DNA from: Promethearchaeota archaeon
Lineage (GTDB): Archaea > Asgardarchaeota > Lokiarchaeia > Sigynarchaeales > SOKP01
NCBI GenBank assembly: GCA_014729315.1
Contig: WJKD01000214.1
Coordinates: 1-6,311 of the forward strand
Length of the DNA stretch: 6,311 bases
Direction of reading: 5' to 3'
Part shown: in pieces, positions 5,739 to 6,311 of the stretch
Layout of the letters: every line of letters begins with the position of its first letter
Position numbering within the stretch: position 1 is the stretch's first letter
Made by a program: the position numbers and the translations under genes
Notes under the pieces: generated by a model
Databases searched by the model: none
Seen by the model: only the letters and a program-made list of their open reading frames with translations
What the model was told of the DNA's origin: nothing

Positions 5739-6035
5739 TTACTCCTTTAATTTTATTCTCCAGAATCCTTCGTAGCCTGATTCAATCCAATAGCCTTCTA
5801 AAAAATGCTCATTATTTGCTCTATGCAAAGTTGCTTTTCCCGCATTCTCAAGGCATGTCAACCTGAAATGCCCAGTCCCATTATTTATTCCTTTGTAAAG
5901 GATCGGCTGATTACCCTCGATATAAAAGACAACAATTTCCTGTTAATCGATCCGGACTTCACATAGCTCGTCAATATCAGCCTCATCACAATCAAGATAT
6001 GCCGTTGTCATTAGTGAGTTTTTCCAAAGTGTCAT
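5739..6035 (-). pseudogene. small unrecognised gene interrupted by one in-frame TAA
   Basis: One reading frame of 99 codons runs from ATG 6035 to TAA 5739 but contains a TAA at 5945-5943 (codon 31). The first part, 30 residues, begins MTLWKNSLMTTAYLD and ends CEVRID. The second part, 67 residues, runs from QEIVVFYIEGNQPILYKG to FWRIKLKE, and its tail is rich in aromatic and Gly residues (EGYWIESGYEGFW), like a small beta-sheet domain. Both halves read as protein, so a single nonsense change (for example CAA to TAA) is the simplest explanation. AAAGGA lies 11 bases before the ATG; a second ATG at codon 9 is an alternative start. The gene ends 5 bases before the glycosylase-like start and supplies its ribosome binding site, so the two were probably co-expressed and functionally linked. 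I see no good internal start for the second half. Family unknown. Confidence 0.65.
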
Positions 6036-6088
6036 AATTAGTGAATTCCTTTAAGGTTCCATTAGTTAAATTATTTTCGTATTAAGCA

Positions 6089-6311
6089 CTACAACCTTAG
6101 ATCATCCAAAAACTCCGACGCCGGATCAACTCCCGTTACCAGAAGTTGATCACGTGCACGGGTGCAAGCGACATATAACAAGTGGCGTTCGGTATTATAG
6201 ACTTCTTCTAAGTCGGCATCGTCAGCGACCATTTCAATGCGCTGTTGCAAAGGAATAATTTCATCATCACAAGCCATGACGATAACAGCTCGGAATTCCA
6301 ATCCTTTGGCA
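6089..6311 (-). CDS. UvrD/Rep-type superfamily 1 DNA helicase, C-terminal fragment
   Basis: Only the last 74 residues are in the window; the gene continues past the right edge. The visible part begins AKGLEFRAVIVMACDDEIIP, which is helicase motif V (K-G-L-E-F) of domain 2A. Motif VI follows (RHLLYVACTRARDQLLVTG), including the arginine that contacts ATP. The end, ASEFLDDLRL, is typical of UvrD-like helicases that stop soon after domain 2A. Such enzymes unwind DNA 3' to 5' with ATP and often occur in defence loci, fused to or beside nucleases; the N-terminal domains needed to tell which type are missing. The TTG at 6301 is the Leu of motif V and not a start. The stop is followed by 53 bases without a strong terminator before the next small gene, so read-through is possible. 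Confidence 0.93.
   Translation of the reverse strand, partial: AKGLEFRAVIVMACDDEIIPLQQRIEMVADDADLEEVYNTERHLLYVACTRARDQLLVTGVDPASEFLDDLRL

Noticed and set aside
1..6311. Diversity-generating retroelement reverse transcriptase, template repeat or Avd gene
   Set aside because: No ORF shows reverse transcriptase motifs, and I found no A-rich copy of either candidate variable segment in the window. Only target-like features are present.
1..6311. CRISPR array or insertion sequence
   Set aside because: No regularly spaced repeats, no transposase motifs and no long terminal inverted repeats were seen.

Overview
The window looks like a bacterial accessory (defence-type) locus. All protein genes and one tRNA lie on the minus strand, so transcription runs from high to low coordinates. 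The organism cannot be named from the sequence. The tRNA-Arg(CCU) gene has no encoded CCA tail, which argues against most Gammaproteobacteria. The families present (DUF4062-NACHT-FGE, TIR-DUF1566) are typical of large-genome Desulfobacterota, Cyanobacteria and similar groups; this is only a hint. The NACHT gene is visibly less AT-rich than the TIR, glycosylase-like and intergenic stretches, which suggests that the genes were acquired separately.

Layout in transcription order. (1) 6311-6089: the C-terminal end of a UvrD/Rep-type superfamily 1 helicase, cut by the window edge. (2) 6035-5739: a small unrecognised gene whose single reading frame is broken by one in-frame TAA; its last codons form the ribosome binding site of the next gene. 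(3) 5733-5062: a uracil-DNA-glycosylase-superfamily protein. (4) 5062-4673: a probable ghost gene that overlaps the stop of (3) and the start of (5), readable only across several frame changes, one of them at a run of nine G. (5) 4686-3757: a TIR domain joined to a DUF1566/Lcl_C domain. (6) 3756-3474: an AT-rich spacer with a tandem repeat, an A/T inverted repeat and weak promoter candidates. (7) 3473-465: a 1002-residue DUF4062 (TIR-like) - NACHT - FGE-sulfatase protein. (8) 399-238: a 53-residue hydrophobic protein with its own ribosome binding site. (9) 225-204: a hairpin with a C(UUCG)G loop. (10) 159-131: a strong consensus promoter for the tRNA-Arg at 109-37, with a possible terminator at the window edge.

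How the parts may work together (inference). The locus combines nucleic-acid enzymes (helicase, DNA glycosylase-like protein) with two signalling or abortive-infection-type proteins. Both of these carry a TIR or TIR-like domain at the N terminus and a C-type-lectin-fold domain at the C terminus. The C-terminal tips of both lectin-fold domains look like variable regions of diversity-generating retroelements: family-conserved flanks around a surface rich in NNY codons. No reverse transcriptase, template repeat or Avd gene is visible here, so active diversification is only a hypothesis. The most unusual point is the pairing of two TIR/lectin-fold receptors of different lineage next to a glycosylase-like gene and two decaying or switchable small genes.
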